Numbered from the stretch's first letter, positions 35,108 through 45,976 are shown. The stretch is 64,000 nt of DNA from Bacillus sp. EAC (GCF_002156875.1 NZ_NCSY01000001.1:496001-560000), one strand, 5' to 3'. Numbers and translations are program-made. Notes: generated from the letters alone by a model not told the origin.

Positions 35108-37768
35108 TTATTTCTTAACTTGCTTTTGAAGATCATATAATAAATTAAAAGCTTCCATAGGGTTTAACTCTAATAAATTAATTGTTTTTAACTGATCGAT
35201 TACAGGATGACTTTTTATAACCTCTTTTATTTTTGGTTGATCATCTTTAAAGAAACTTAATTGTGCAAGTGACTCATCTTTAGTCACATCAGTTGATTTT
35301 TCAGCAATAATTTCTGTTTGTTTTGTTTCACTCTTAATTAATTCAATATCAACAATACTTACATCTTTTTGTTTTATTAATGGTTGATGATTTTGCGATT
35401 CTAAGTCACTTAGTAATTCTTTCGCTCTTTTAATAACGTCTTTAGGAAGATTTGCTAATTCAGCTACATGAATACCATAGCTTTGGTCAGCTGCTCCTTC
35501 AAAGATTTTATGAAGAAATAATACTTTTCCTTCTTGCTCTTTTGCCGCCACATGGATATTTTTTAAATATGTTAATTGATCGGCTAAAATTGTAAGCTCG
35601 TGATAATGAGTTGAAAATAATGTTTTAGCCCCAATATGATTATGAATATATTCAATCATTGCTTGAGCAAGTGCCATACCATCATAAGTCGATGTTCCTC
35701 TACCGATTTCATCGAATAAGATCAGGCTCTTTTCTGTTGCGTTTGTGATTGCATAATTTGCTTCTAACATTTCAACCATAAACGTACTTTGGCCCGAAAT
35801 TAGATCATCAGCTGCACCAATTCTTGTAAAGATCTGGTCAAATATAGGCAGTTTTGCTGTTTCAACAGGTACATAACATCCAATTTGAGCCATAATGCTA
35901 ATTAAAGCAACCTGCTTCATATACGTACTCTTACCGGCCATATTCGGTCCAGTAATTAAAAATTGATGCGTATCCACATCTAGATTCGTATCGTTCGGAA
36001 TATATTCAGTTTCCGTTAAAACTTGCTCCACAACAGGGTGTCGACCGTTTGTTACAATATATTCTCTTTTTGATGTAAATGTAGGTTTTACATATCCATA
36101 CTTTTCGCTTACGACTGAGAAACTTTGTAAAACATCAATTTGACTAATAACTTGTCCTAATTTTTGAAGTCTCGATAAATACTGTTTTACTTGTTCACGA
36201 ATTGAAATAAATAACTCATACTCTAAACCAATCATTTTCTCTTGAGCTTCAAGTATTAATGTTTCCTTTTCTTTTAATTCTTCAGTAATAAATCGTTCAG
36301 CATTCGCTAAAGTTTGTTTACGCTCATATCTACCCTCTGGCAGTTGAGCTACATTAGCTCTTGTAACTTCAATATAGTATCCAAAAATTCGATTATAGCC
36401 TATCTTTAATGATTTAATTCCAGTAATTTCTCGTTCTCTTTGCTCAAGCTCCACTAACCAATTCTTACCATTTTTACTTACAAAACGGTATTCATCTAAA
36501 GTTTGATGATAACCATTTTTTATCATATTACCTTCTTTGATAGATAATGGTGCATCTTCAAGAATTGCATTTTCTAATAGATCTTGAAGCTCTTCACATG
36601 GGTCAATCTCATTTATCAAGTTTTCAATTTCTTCATGATCGATTGACTTAAGTGCAAGGACAATCGATGGAATTGTTTGTAATGAACGCTTTAATTGTAA
36701 TAAATCTCTTGCATTAACATTTCCAAAAGAAACTTTCCCTGCCAATCGTTCTAAATCATAAACCTCTTTTAATAATTCTTTTAAGTCTTCTCGGATGAAA
36801 TAATGATCCATTAATAATTCAACAATTGTTAATCTTTTTCCAATTTGTTTTTGGTTAACTAAAGGACGTTGAATCCATTTTTTTAGTAAACGACCACCCA
36901 TCGCCGTTTTCGTTTCATCTAGGAGCCAATTTAATGAGCCTTGTTTACTTTTAGATCGCTGTGTCTCAATTAATTCAAGATTTTTCATTGAATACATATC
37001 CATGTTTAAGAAATCATGTTGATTAATAACCATAATTTCTTGAAGATGAGAAAGTGTACGCTTCTGAGTCTTTGATAAATAATTTAATAGCCGTGCAGCT
37101 GATTTTCGTAAACTAGCTTGATCAATACCTTTAACAACATTTTTAAATTCATCTGTCAGGCTATCATTAGCTTCAAATGAGACTGTAATAGAAAAGCTCT
37201 TTTCAAGAGTTTGAATCGCTTTTGATGAAAAATCATCACTCACTACTACTTCCTTTGTTCCAGTTGCTGCTATTTTTAAAACTGCTTCATCTAAAGAACC
37301 GTTTAGTAAAAGTGCATTTCCTTCTCCAGTTGTTAAATCAATCCACACTAATCCATAAGAATTCGAAGAGAACTCCATTAGAGAAGAAATATAATGATTC
37401 TGTTTTTCTTCAATTGTTCTACCTTCCATTTGCGTTCCAGGAGTAATTAATTGTACTACTTCTCTTCGCACAACACCTTTAGCAACTGTAGGATCCTCAA
37501 CTTGCTCACAAATTGCTACTTTATAGCCCTTCTCAACCAATTGTTCAATATATCCAGCAGCAGAGTGATATGGTACTCCACACATAGGAATACGCTCGTC
37601 AGATCCTCCTGCACGCCCTGTTAATGTAATTTCTAACACTTGAGATGCTTTGATTGCATCTTCAAAAAACATTTCATAAAAATCACCTAATCTAAAAAAT
37701 AAAAAAGCATCTTGGTAATTTTTCTTTATATTTAAATATTGCTCTATCATAGGCGTATACGTTGCCAT
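35108..37768 (-). CDS. mutS: DNA mismatch repair protein MutS
   Basis: An 886-residue protein of full length. The mismatch-binding Phe-X-Glu motif is in [11 protein letters not shown] near residue 35, and the ABC-type ATPase has Walker [26 protein letters not shown] and [16 protein letters not shown]. The C-terminus holds an acidic linker and a short clamp-interaction type tail. It recognises mismatches and recruits MutL. The ATG at 37768 has GGAGAGG upstream. Confidence 0.98.
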   Translation of the reverse strand: MATYTPMIEQYLNIKKNYQDAFLFFRLGDFYEMFFEDAIKASQVLEITLTGRAGGSDERIPMCGVPYHSAAGYIEQLVEKGYKVAICEQVEDPTVAKGVVRREVVQLITPGTQMEGRTIEEKQNHYISSLMEFSSNSYGLVWIDLTTGEGNALLLNGSLDEAVLKIAATGTKEVVVSDDFSSKAIQTLEKSFSITVSFEANDSLTDEFKNVVKGIDQASLRKSAARLLNYLSKTQKRTLSHLQEIMVINQHDFLNMDMYSMKNLELIETQRSKSKQGSLNWLLDETKTAMGGRLLKKWIQRPLVNQKQIGKRLTIVELLMDHYFIREDLKELLKEVYDLERLAGKVSFGNVNARDLLQLKRSLQTIPSIVLALKSIDHEEIENLINEIDPCEELQDLLENAILEDAPLSIKEGNMIKNGYHQTLDEYRFVSKNGKNWLVELEQREREITGIKSLKIGYNRIFGYYIEVTRANVAQLPEGRYERKQTLANAERFITEELKEKETLILEAQEKMIGLEYELFISIREQVKQYLSRLQKLGQVISQIDVLQSFSVVSEKYGYVKPTFTSKREYIVTNGRHPVVEQVLTETEYIPNDTNLDVDTHQFLITGPNMAGKSTYMKQVALISIMAQIGCYVPVETAKLPIFDQIFTRIGAADDLISGQSTFMVEMLEANYAITNATEKSLILFDEIGRGTSTYDGMALAQAMIEYIHNHIGAKTLFSTHYHELTILADQLTYLKNIHVAAKEQEGKVLFLHKIFEGAADQSYGIHVAELANLPKDVIKRAKELLSDLESQNHQPLIKQKDVSIVDIELIKSETKQTEIIAEKSTDVTKDESLAQLSFFKDDQPKIKEVIKSHPVIDQLKTINLLELNPMEAFNLLYDLQKQVKK

Positions 37769-37879
37769 GTTATCCTCTCCATCATAAAACATTCTTTGCA
37801 TATTATATCACATTTTCTTTCTTCCTTATGAGAAGTTCATATGAATATTCACCATTCATTTTCGTTATGATGAACAAGG

Positions 37880-37908
37880 AAAAAGCTAGGAAGTTTAACC
37901 TTCCTAGC
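37880..37908 (-). terminator. Terminator of cotE
   Basis: Minus-strand GCTAGGAAG-gttaaa-CTTCCTAGC followed by TTTTT, just after the cotE stop. Confidence 0.87.
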
Positions 37909-37913
37909 CTCGT

Positions 37914-38453
37914 TTACTCTTCTTCGCCTTCTAACATAAAGTCTGGATCTAATTCCTCAAACTCATCATCACCATCGAAGAAATCGTCATCATGATGAGT
38001 TCCTTCAGGAGCGATCACAACAACTACTTTAGTCTCTCCTACGACTTCAACTAATACTTCCTTCTCTACAGTAACGATAAATCGATTGCCATTCGGAGAA
38101 ATAATAGCATCTAAACAATTTGGATGTTTTAAAGACTTTGCAATTACTTCACAATCTTCACCAGTAAAATTATCATCTCTAAATCTTAACTTCACATGCT
38201 CATGATACTTTACTGACTCTTGTACAACCTCTGTTCTCGTGTTGTCATTAAACGAAAACCAAATATTAATATCATATTTGCCTGATACTTCTACTCCATC
38301 TTTTACTTTTTTTGCATCATATACATGGTTAATAACCCAGCAGCCTAGTATACTTGATGGTGCATGACTTGGTGTAATTGTATGAGTACTTTTATTATAT
38401 TTCTTGCCTTTTCCTACGACTGCCTTCGTTATAATCTCTCTGTGTTCAGACAT
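37914..38453 (-). CDS. cotE: Outer spore coat morphogenetic protein CotE
   Basis: A 179-residue protein matching CotE, with SHAPSSILGCWVINHVYDA, GKYDINIWFSFNDNTRT and an acidic tail (GDDEFEELDPDFMLEGEEE). CotE scaffolds the outer spore coat. GAGGAGGG precedes the ATG. CATACAAT on the minus strand (38572-38565), a perfect sigma-E -10 box, lies about 115 bases upstream, but a good -35 is not clear. It has its own terminator, so mutS needs a separate promoter. Confidence 0.95.
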   Translation of the reverse strand: MSEHREIITKAVVGKGKKYNKSTHTITPSHAPSSILGCWVINHVYDAKKVKDGVEVSGKYDINIWFSFNDNTRTEVVQESVKYHEHVKLRFRDDNFTGEDCEVIAKSLKHPNCLDAIISPNGNRFIVTVEKEVLVEVVGETKVVVVIAPEGTHHDDDFFDGDDEFEELDPDFMLEGEEE

Positions 38454-38802
38454 AGGTATGACCCTCCTCGTTCCATTTTCATTTCATTCTATGCGTGACA
38501 TTAGCGGAATGTGTTAATGATATGAAAATTCTTTTATACAAGTTAAAAAAACATGTGATGATAAATTGTATGACGAGAGCCTAATAAAGTTGACTGTAAT
38601 TTCAAGATTTTAGAAAATAATCATTCAAATTAATAAAAGTAGACCATCATCATTCGATTTCCTTCATTATTATTAATTAAACTAATCACGAACTAGTATT
38701 GATTTATCAATTAAAAATGATGAAAAACACGTCTCACCATTCAACTTCTGTCCTCATAAATTAAAAACAAATGGTTTAAATTAGATGTTTATATTTTTGG
38801 CA

Positions 38803-38979
38803 GGATTCACTAATGGAAAAAATATTGATTATTTAGTAGATGAATTTTATCGAGTGATTATGCATCTAAGTCATTAAAAAAAATATTAATAAACATAATA
38901 CTGATATCGACATTACTTTAGATGCGCCAAAAAGTTTAGAACCAAATAAAAAGTTTAGGCTCTACGAACAAAAAGACTA
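38803..38979 (+). pseudogene. Possible decayed gene fragment
   Basis: Two adjoining open stretches in different frames read GFTNGKNIDYLVDEFYRV then, after a stop and frameshift, INKHNTDIDITLDAPKSLEP, ending at a TAG. They look like pieces of one hydrophilic protein. There is no start codon, ribosome binding site or intact frame. Family unknown; possible fossil of a gene inserted between cotE and ricA. Confidence 0.3.
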
Positions 38980-39042
38980 GTGATGCTACAAGCGAATAAT
39001 TAAATACTATTGCAAATAAGAATGATGGATGCTCTTATGGAC

Positions 39043-39085
39043 ATAAAAAAACACAACAGCAAAGATCTTTGCATGTTGTGTTTTT
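39043..39085 (-). terminator. Terminator of miaB-ricA
   Basis: Minus-strand AACACAACA-15 base loop with internal TGCAAAGATCTTTGC pairing-TGTTGTGTT followed by TTTTT. Confidence 0.8.
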
Positions 39086-39089
39086 TATT

Positions 39090-39533
39090 TTAATTACTAC
39101 AGCTATCAGTACCGCAGCCTGTGCTATTTGCAATTTTCGAACCAGTTTCACCGCTTAATAAGTTTCCACCAGTTGACTTAATAATTTCATCTGTCACTCC
39201 ATTTGAAATCGTGTGAGCAATTAGTTGAAGCAAATCATTTACTTCTACTTGTGAAGACTGAAATTCTTGTACGATTGGAATAGATTCTAATTTTTCGTTT
39301 ACTTCATCAAGCTCTTGTTCAACCTTTTTAAGGGCTTCTTTTTTACCCCAATGTTCTAGATTAACAGCTTGTTTTTGTAATGATTTAATTTCTTCAATAT
39401 ATGATTTAACTGTTTGGCTTTCATTAATTTGTGCTTCTGCACGTTTAAAAAAGTCTACTTCTTCTGTTTCAGAAATCATAACTGCTAATTCTTTCGCACG
39501 TTCAACGATATCTGCTTTCGTAAATTTACTCAT
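39090..39533 (-). CDS. ricA: RicA family RNA-processing/regulatory iron-sulfur protein (YmcA)
   Basis: A 147-residue YlbF/YmcA-family helical protein. It has long helices rich in Lys/Glu (EVDFFKRAEAQINESQTVKSY) and a C-terminal tail TGCGTDSCSN whose Cys residues are candidates for iron-sulfur ligands. In B. subtilis RicA joins RicF and RicT, associates with RNase Y and affects mRNA processing, biofilm and sporulation. It directly follows miaB, overlapping one base. Confidence 0.93.
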   Translation of the reverse strand: MSKFTKADIVERAKELAVMISETEEVDFFKRAEAQINESQTVKSYIEEIKSLQKQAVNLEHWGKKEALKKVEQELDEVNEKLESIPIVQEFQSSQVEVNDLLQLIAHTISNGVTDEIIKSTGGNLLSGETGSKIANSTGCGTDSCSN

Positions 39534-41062
39534 TATAGCACCTCAACTGTTTCTTCTATTAATTCTCCGTCTAATGACCATGTTTTTGCTTTTGTAACTT
39601 TTACTTTCACTATTTGTCCTACAATTGATTTAGGGCCTCTAAAGTTTACAAGTTTATTATAAGGAGTGTATCCCGCAAGAACATCAGGATTCTTCTTACT
39701 CTCACCCTCAACTAATACTTCTACTATTTGACCTTCGAAACCTTTATTAAATTCAGCAGCCTTTTCATTCACAACAGCATTAAGTCGTTGTAAACGTGCT
39801 TTTTTAACGGACTCTGGAACATTATCAATCATTTTCGCAGCAGGAGTACCTTCACGTGGTGAATAAATAAATGTAAATGCTAAATCAAATCCAACTTCCT
39901 CATAAAGAGTCATCGTTTCTTCGAATTGTTCATCCGTTTCATTTGGGAATCCAACTATTATATCGGTTGTAAATGAAATATTTGGCATAGCAGTTTTTAA
40001 TTTTTTTACTAGTTCAAGATAATGCTCACGATCATATTTACGAGACATCATTTTAAGTACTTCTGAGCTACCTGACTGAACTGGCAAGTGAATATGCGGC
40101 ATTAAATTGCCACCTTTAGCTAACACCTCAATTAAGTGGTCGTCAAAATCTCGTGGGTGACTCGTTGTAAAACGAACACGTGGAATACCAATTTTACGAA
40201 TTTCGTCCATTAAGTGACCTAGACCATATTCAAGATCGTCAAAGTCTTTTCCATATGCATTTACGTTTTGACCTAGTAATGTTACTTCTTTATATCCTAA
40301 GCGAGCTAATTCACGTACCTCATTGATGATATCTTCAGGTCTTCGACTACGTTCTTTACCGCGAGTGTATGGAACGATACAATACGTACAGAATTTATCA
40401 CAACCGTACATTATATTAACCCAAGCTTTTATTTCTCCTCGACGGACTTTTGGAAGGTTCTCTATAACATCCCCTTCTTTAGACCATACTTCAATTACCA
40501 TTTCTTTACTAAACATTGCTTCTTGAATAATAAATGGTAATCTGTGAATATTATGAGTACCAAATACCATATCAATAAATGAATGTTTTTGAAGAATTCG
40601 GTTTACAACTGCTTCTTCTTGGGACATGCAACCACAAATACCAATTAAAAGATCAGGTCTTTGAAGTTTAAGAGGTTTTAAATGTCCTATTTCTCCAAAA
40701 ACTTTATTCTCAGCATTTTCTCGAATTGCACACGTATTTAATAGAATAATATCTGCATCGTCAACTGAGCTTGCAACTTCATATCCCATAGTGGTAAAAA
40801 TACCTGCCATTACTTCCGTATCATGCTCATTCATTTGACAGCCATAAGTACGGATTAAGAATTTCTTACCCACACCCGAATTTTTCATTTCTTCAGGAAT
40901 TTCAAATCCACGATCATACATAACTTCTTCCTTACCACGACGTTTCGCATCAGCTAAAGAAGGAGCCTGGTAAACTTTTTCAAAATATTTGCTATAGTCT
41001 TTATCAGTTTTATCTTTTGAATTATTTATAGTAGTGCCCTGGAGGCGTTGTTGTTCGTTCAT
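39533..41062 (-). CDS. miaB: tRNA-2-methylthio-N6-dimethylallyladenosine synthase MiaB
   Basis: A 509-residue radical SAM methylthiotransferase. Three N-terminal cluster Cys are in TYGCQMN, NTCAIRE and GICGCMSQ; the radical SAM CxxxCxxC is CDKFCTYC; a TRAM domain closes the protein ([18 protein letters not shown]...). It adds the methylthio group to i6A37 of tRNA. AAAGGAG precedes the ATG at 41062; the frame extends upstream without a ribosome binding site. Confidence 0.97.
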   Translation of the reverse strand: MNEQQRLQGTTINNSKDKTDKDYSKYFEKVYQAPSLADAKRRGKEEVMYDRGFEIPEEMKNSGVGKKFLIRTYGCQMNEHDTEVMAGIFTTMGYEVASSVDDADIILLNTCAIRENAENKVFGEIGHLKPLKLQRPDLLIGICGCMSQEEAVVNRILQKHSFIDMVFGTHNIHRLPFIIQEAMFSKEMVIEVWSKEGDVIENLPKVRRGEIKAWVNIMYGCDKFCTYCIVPYTRGKERSRRPEDIINEVRELARLGYKEVTLLGQNVNAYGKDFDDLEYGLGHLMDEIRKIGIPRVRFTTSHPRDFDDHLIEVLAKGGNLMPHIHLPVQSGSSEVLKMMSRKYDREHYLELVKKLKTAMPNISFTTDIIVGFPNETDEQFEETMTLYEEVGFDLAFTFIYSPREGTPAAKMIDNVPESVKKARLQRLNAVVNEKAAEFNKGFEGQIVEVLVEGESKKNPDVLAGYTPYNKLVNFRGPKSIVGQIVKVKVTKAKTWSLDGELIEETVEVL

Positions 41063-41276
41063 AAACAATCTCCTTTCATTACAACGTTCACACATTACTC
41101 TAGTATATAACGTTATTCTACTATATACAATGTAACTTACGCAAAAAAGAAAGGTCGATTATCAAGTATTCCAGCATAAAAATTTACAAATAAAGTCGAA
41201 TTGGTTCCAACGATTTTTAAGCGCTTTCATAATGTAAGTTCTTGAGACTGATATAAAGTAGTCCAAATATCAGTTT

Positions 41277-41711
41277 TTAGTTTATTTTCTTTAACTTAAT
41301 TAGATCAATTTGATTATTCCAAATTATTTCAGCATTAATATATTTTTCTTTCTCATCTATAAACTGACAACCACTGCAATCAGTCACTTTTTGATGGTAC
41401 GCACCTTGTTTGTTAAGAGAAAAATGATGTGAAATGGCTCCAAATTGATTATCTGAAATACTATAAAGCGATTTAGTATGATGATAAGTTGAAGGCATTT
41501 CGCCTTTATATTTTAATTGAGTTTCATATCCGATTTCGCTTCCAATTAAATTTTCCTGAAAGACAATATCCCAATTTGGATTACTTCCTTTAAAACGAAT
41601 AGTCTTACTTCCAAAAAAATAATTTATATAATCAGCTTTCACTAACATATTTGGCAATAACAAAAAAATTATGAAACATATTAAACCTAATTGTTTAAGA
41701 TTTGTTTTCAT
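41277..41711 (-). CDS. Hypothetical secreted protein, 144 residues
   Basis: An N-terminal signal peptide is clear (basic MKTNLKQLG, hydrophobic ICFIIFLLLPNML, likely cleavage after VKA). The mature part is beta-rich (TIRFKGSNPNWDIVF, ETQLKYKGE) with a CxxC motif DCSGCQF about residue 110. I do not recognise the family; no partner genes beside it suggest a role. It sits between miaB and the oxidoreductase genes. Confidence 0.6.
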   Translation of the reverse strand: MKTNLKQLGLICFIIFLLLPNMLVKADYINYFFGSKTIRFKGSNPNWDIVFQENLIGSEIGYETQLKYKGEMPSTYHHTKSLYSISDNQFGAISHHFSLNKQGAYHQKVTDCSGCQFIDEKEKYINAEIIWNNQIDLIKLKKIN

Positions 41712-41794
41712 ACAATAACTCCGAATTTTTATTATTACTATACAACAAACATATACGAATTATACTTTTCTTCTTATTTTTCTATGAATTCAAT

Positions 41795-41825
41795 AAAAAA
41801 ACTCCTCATATTTGAGGAGTTTTAA
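41795..41825 (-). terminator. Terminator of 2-oxoacid oxidoreductase genes
   Basis: Minus-strand AAACTCCTCA-aata-TGAGGAGTTTTTTT, next to the stop of the beta subunit gene. Confidence 0.87.
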
Positions 41826-41829
41826 TTTA

Positions 41830-42696
41830 TTACATAAATTCAGCTACTAATTTTTCGAATTGATCTTTTTCTAATTGAAGATCTGCTCCAACTAGTGGAT
41901 CTTCACTGTAACCAGAAATTAATTCTTGGTATGATTTTTGATCTTTATTTTGATAGATAAGACCAGTTACTAAACCTTTATTTTGCATTAATGTTTGCAT
42001 TGCCATTTCTTTATTTGAAGGATCATAACCTTCAACATCAGAAAGCTTAACTAGATTTTCTTTGAACCAATCGTAAGTGTTTACTTTATTGTAAGTAACA
42101 CAAGGACTGAATACGTTAATTAATGAAAATCCTTTATGGTTAATACCTTGCTCAATTAATGAAGTTAACTCTTTTAAATCACTTGAGAAACTTTGAGCTA
42201 CGAATGTTCCACCAGCTGTTAAAGCCATTTCCATTACAGAAAGTGCTGATTCAACTGAACCTTGTGGAGTACTTTTCGTTTTAAAGCCAACATCACTACG
42301 TGGTGAAGTTTGACCTTTTGTTAATCCGTAAATTTGGTTATCCATTACGATATAAGTAATGTCAATGTTACGACGAATTGCATGGATTGTATGACCTAAA
42401 CCGATTGCGAATCCATCACCGTCACCACCTGAAGCGATAACTGTTAGATCTCGGTTAGCCATTTTTACACCTTGTGCAATTGGAAGTGAACGACCGTGAA
42501 TACCATGTAAACCGTAAGAATTAATATATCCAGAAATACGACCAGAACATCCGATACCAGAAACTACTGCAAGGTTATCCGGTTCTAAACCAACATTTGC
42601 TGCTGCACGTTGAATTGAAGCTTGTACGGAGAAATCTCCACAACCTGGGCACCAGTTAGGTTTGATATTATTACGAAATTCTTTAAATGTTGCCAT
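41830..42696 (-). CDS. korB: 2-oxoacid:ferredoxin oxidoreductase, beta subunit
   Basis: A 288-residue thiamine-diphosphate subunit. It starts IKPNWCPGCGDFSVQ with a CxxC cluster motif, and has GDGDGFAIGLGHTIHAIRR...MDNQIYGLTKGQTSPRS as the TPP/Mg site. With the alpha/gamma subunit it decarboxylates 2-oxoacids such as 2-oxoglutarate or pyruvate and passes electrons to ferredoxin. Overlaps the alpha gene by 14 bases. Substrate specificity cannot be read. Confidence 0.92.
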   Translation of the reverse strand: MATFKEFRNNIKPNWCPGCGDFSVQASIQRAAANVGLEPDNLAVVSGIGCSGRISGYINSYGLHGIHGRSLPIAQGVKMANRDLTVIASGGDGDGFAIGLGHTIHAIRRNIDITYIVMDNQIYGLTKGQTSPRSDVGFKTKSTPQGSVESALSVMEMALTAGGTFVAQSFSSDLKELTSLIEQGINHKGFSLINVFSPCVTYNKVNTYDWFKENLVKLSDVEGYDPSNKEMAMQTLMQNKGLVTGLIYQNKDQKSYQELISGYSEDPLVGADLQLEKDQFEKLVAEFM

Positions 42697-44440
42697 TTAG
42701 AACAACTCCTTCCTTGCAAGTGTTGTAAATTTCTTTTGGTAAGAAAGGATTTCCATCATATTTTAATAAGCTTGAAATCTTTTCTGCGTGACCGCAATTC
42801 ATTTTAATAATGCTAGCTAATTGACCAGTTGCATTATTCTCAACAACGATTACACGTTTAGCTTTTTTAAGCTCTGGTAATAGTTCCTGTGTTGGGAATG
42901 GGTGAATTAAGCGAACATGAGCATGATTTACTTTAATTCCATCTTGCTCTAAACGAACCATTGCTTCTTCAATTGCACCACGAGTTGAGTTAAAACCAAC
43001 TAATAATACGTCAGCATCTTCATGTTTTGAATTAACTAATACTGAATTTGGGAAACGAAGGTTATTTAATTTACGCATACGTTTATCCATTTGTTGATTA
43101 CGGTTAATTGGTGACTCTGAAGGTTTACCCATTTCATCATGTTCAACACCAGTTACGTGGTGAATTCCACCTTTCATACCTGGTACTACACGAGGAGAAA
43201 CTCCATCTTCAGTCACTTCATAACGCTTGAAGTACTCTTTATTTTCAGATACAGGAAGCTCTTGGTTGAAATCAAATTTACCACGGCGAATTTGAACATT
43301 TTCAAACTGAAGTGGTTCAACTGTTTGTTTACCTAGAGATAACTGTAAATCAGTAATTAAGATTACAGGAACTTGATATTCTTCAGCTACGTTAAACGCT
43401 TCCACCATATCGTAGAATGCTTCTTCTACTGTACTTGGAGCGATTACAACTTTAGGAATCTCACCATGAGTACCGTAGATCATAGCCATTAAATCAGATT
43501 GTTCTTGTTTTGTAGGAAGACCTGTACTTGGACCACCACGTTGAGTATCAACAATTACTAGTGGTACTTCAGTAATACCTGAAAGACCGATAGCTTCCAT
43601 CATTAGTGATAGACCAGGACCAGCTGAAGCTGTTAATGTACGTACACCAGCGTAGTTTGCACCAATCGCCATTGTACATGCAGCAATCTCATCTTCAGTT
43701 TGAATTACAGCTCCACCAAACTTAGGTAGTTTTTTAATTAAATATTCCATAATCTCAGATGCAGGTGTAATTGGATACGCTGCCATAAAACGAGATCCAC
43801 CAGCTAATGCTCCCATTGCGATTGCATCATTACCAATTAAGAACATACGTTTTTTACCATCTGCGCCTGCTAATTGCATTTTATTTACATTTACGCCAAG
43901 CATTTCTCTCATTTCTTCTGCTCCGCGTGCAATAGCTTCGATATTTTTGTCTACAATTTGTTGACCTTTTTTACCAAAGATTTCATCAACAACTTCTTTA
44001 AATACATCAATTGAAAGACCTAAAATTGCACTTGAAGCTCCAACTGCAACCATGTTTTTCATTAAAGAAGTACCAAGTTCAGTTGCTAAATCAGTAAATG
44101 GAATAGAATAAAGCGTTACATCCGTTGAATCTGGAATTGTTGGATTAAATTTAGCATCAGCGATTACAATACCGCCTTTGCGTAATTCATAAAAGTTCAC
44201 ATCGATTGTTTCTTGGTCAAAAGCTACTAAAATATCTAAGTCATCTGAAATTGCGCGAACTTCAGTTGTACTTACACGAATTTTATTGTTTGTGTGACCA
44301 CCTTTTATACGAGAAGAAAAATGACGGTAACCGTATAAATAATAACCTAAACGGTTAAGCGCTATTGCAAAAATTTCTCCTGTACTTTCGATACCTTCAC
44401 CCTGTTGTCCTCCAACTTTCCATGAAAGTTGTTCTATCAT
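42683..44440 (-). CDS. korA: 2-oxoacid:ferredoxin oxidoreductase, alpha (gamma-alpha fusion) subunit
   Basis: A 585-residue protein. An N-terminal gamma domain (about 1-190; GGQQGEGIESTGEIFAIAL, RHFSSRIKGGHTNNKIRVS) is fused to the alpha domain (GNDAIAMGALAGGSRFMAAYPITPASEIMEYL, then RTLTASAGPGLSLMMEAIG). It binds the 2-oxoacid and with KorB oxidises it to acyl-CoA. AAGGGGTG precedes the ATG. Both genes form one operon ending at 41795. Confidence 0.92.
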   Translation of the reverse strand: MIEQLSWKVGGQQGEGIESTGEIFAIALNRLGYYLYGYRHFSSRIKGGHTNNKIRVSTTEVRAISDDLDILVAFDQETIDVNFYELRKGGIVIADAKFNPTIPDSTDVTLYSIPFTDLATELGTSLMKNMVAVGASSAILGLSIDVFKEVVDEIFGKKGQQIVDKNIEAIARGAEEMREMLGVNVNKMQLAGADGKKRMFLIGNDAIAMGALAGGSRFMAAYPITPASEIMEYLIKKLPKFGGAVIQTEDEIAACTMAIGANYAGVRTLTASAGPGLSLMMEAIGLSGITEVPLVIVDTQRGGPSTGLPTKQEQSDLMAMIYGTHGEIPKVVIAPSTVEEAFYDMVEAFNVAEEYQVPVILITDLQLSLGKQTVEPLQFENVQIRRGKFDFNQELPVSENKEYFKRYEVTEDGVSPRVVPGMKGGIHHVTGVEHDEMGKPSESPINRNQQMDKRMRKLNNLRFPNSVLVNSKHEDADVLLVGFNSTRGAIEEAMVRLEQDGIKVNHAHVRLIHPFPTQELLPELKKAKRVIVVENNATGQLASIIKMNCGHAEKISSLLKYDGNPFLPKEIYNTCKEGVVLNGNI

Positions 44441-44512
44441 TTCCTACACCCCTTTGAATGCCCTCATTCGTAGTTAATTTAAATGATTTGTGCATATCAT
44501 TCATTTTATTAT

Positions 44513-44572
44513 AAAAAGAATGAAAGCGATCTAAAACATATCAATTGATATGAGTTAATTCGCTTTCAATTC
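44513..44572 (-). terminator. Terminator of dipeptidase gene
   Basis: Minus-strand GAATTGAAAGCGA and TCGCTTTCATTC arms enclose an inner palindrome ATATCAATTGATAT; TTTTTAT follows. Long branched hairpin. Confidence 0.65.
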
Positions 44573-44659
44573 TAGACCTTATATTCAAAAAAATCAATGA
44601 TTTTGAGAGAAATTATTCCTATAATTTTTATATTTATATTATTCTGAACAAATAACCCA

Positions 44660-45586
44660 TTATTTAAAATGAATATAGGATGAATAATTCTCGTACATAA
44701 AGCCTTTGACTTGTTCTTCTGTATAGAATTTTAGCAATTCATTTGTTAAATTTTGATAAAGTCCAACATGATTTAGATCAGTAGGATGGATTTCAATTCC
44801 ATCAAAATCGGAGCCCATTGCAATACAATTCTCTCCACCAAGTGCACACATATAATCAATATGTTTAATAATATCTGAAATCAACGCCGTTCCATTATCA
44901 ACTAAAAATGGCGGATAAAAGTTTATACCAACAATTGCATCTCTACTAAACATAGCCTTCAATTGTTCATCGTTTAAATTCCTTGGATTTTTACAAATTG
45001 ATTTTGCATTCGAATGAGTCGCTGTTGGGTACTTCGCTTGTTGATACGCATCCCAAAATGCTGCTTCACTACAATGAGATAGATCACACCACATATTATG
45101 CTCATTTAAATAACGAACTACACTCTTACCAAAATTTGTTAAACCACCATTTCTTTCTTCAAGAATACCATCTGCAGTTTCATTTGCGAAGTTCCAAACT
45201 AAACCGACGCTACGAACTCCTAGACGATGAAGAATTTTCAAACGATTAATATCACCTAATAATGCGTCACAACCTTCTAGTGTTAAAATGGCACCCATTT
45301 CGTTTGCTTTTAAGCTTGTCTCATCATCTTTTGTTAGTATTACCTTAATATTGTTATTTTCAGTTGCGATTTTCTCGTAAAAAAGTGTTACACATTGCAG
45401 TGCTGCATCAAATTTAATTAATTTATGCACACTTTCAGGAATATAAATTGCATAACACTGGACTTTACTTTGTCCATTATGTAACTTTTCAACAGAGACT
45501 TGTAATGATTCGTCATTCTGAAAATTGATTGAAGGCTCTTCTAATAATTTCATTAGTACGTCACAATGCGCATCGAATACTTTCAT
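44660..45586 (-). CDS. Membrane dipeptidase family (M19) peptidase
   Basis: A 308-residue amidohydrolase-fold protein. Metal ligand motifs are FDAHCD (residues 4-9), ILTLEGCDAL, MWCDLSHCSEAAFWD, ATHSNAKS and MGSDFDG. It is of renal-dipeptidase type, cleaving dipeptides including D-amino-acid forms. The name is historical; no signal or membrane segment is seen, so it is cytosolic. ATG at 45586 follows GGGAGG by 10 bases. Confidence 0.9.
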   Translation of the reverse strand: MKVFDAHCDVLMKLLEEPSINFQNDESLQVSVEKLHNGQSKVQCYAIYIPESVHKLIKFDAALQCVTLFYEKIATENNNIKVILTKDDETSLKANEMGAILTLEGCDALLGDINRLKILHRLGVRSVGLVWNFANETADGILEERNGGLTNFGKSVVRYLNEHNMWCDLSHCSEAAFWDAYQQAKYPTATHSNAKSICKNPRNLNDEQLKAMFSRDAIVGINFYPPFLVDNGTALISDIIKHIDYMCALGGENCIAMGSDFDGIEIHPTDLNHVGLYQNLTNELLKFYTEEQVKGFMYENYSSYIHFK

Positions 45587-45671
45587 TACGTTGCATCCTC
45601 CCAATATTTTTTAGATTTTTTAAACTATTTTATCATATTTATAAAATCGTTATTTGGATTAATAAAAATAC

Positions 45672-45714
45672 AAAATAAAACAACCTGCTCGCTTTTGGCT
45701 TACAGGTTGTTATT
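45672..45714 (-). terminator. Terminator of spoVS
   Basis: Minus-strand AACAACCTG-15 base loop-CAGGTTGTTTTATTTT, next to the stop codon. Confidence 0.8.
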
Positions 45715-45715
45715 A

Positions 45716-45976
45716 TTAACGAGGTTCAACGATTAATTTAATCGCAGTACGCTCTTCCCCATCGATTTGAATATCCGTAAATGCAGGGATACAAATTAAG
45801 TCAACACCACTTGGTGCAACAAAACCTCTAGCGATTGCAACTGCTTTTACAGCTTGGTTTAATGCTCCTGCTCCAATTGCTTGGATCTCGGCTGTACCAC
45901 GCTCTCTTAATACACCTGCAAGTGCTCCTGCTACAGAATTAGGGTTTGATTTTGCTGAAACTTTTAATATTTCCAT
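45716..45976 (-). CDS. spoVS: Stage V sporulation protein S
   Basis: An 86-residue protein identical in plan to SpoVS (MEILKVSAKSNPNSVAGALAG, GAGALNQAVKAVAIARGF). It is a small DNA-binding (Alba-like) protein acting early in sporulation and septation. AAGGAGG precedes the ATG. A sigma-H promoter lies upstream and a terminator downstream. Confidence 0.97.
   Translation of the reverse strand: MEILKVSAKSNPNSVAGALAGVLRERGTAEIQAIGAGALNQAVKAVAIARGFVAPSGVDLICIPAFTDIQIDGEERTAIKLIVEPR

Larger units (their letters stand above)
38454..39089. other. Gene-free stretch between cotE and ricA with probable gene relic
   Basis: Contains the cotE upstream region, a plus-strand protein-like relic near 38803-38980 (separate entry) and the ricA terminator at its right end. 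The rest is A/T rich with no structure seen. Confidence 0.5.

Noticed and set aside
41205-41235. cre-like sequence ATGAAAGCGCTTAAAA
   Set aside because: It matches part of the cre consensus but lies at the 3' side of the secreted-protein gene and about 150 bases from miaB, with no promoter near it.
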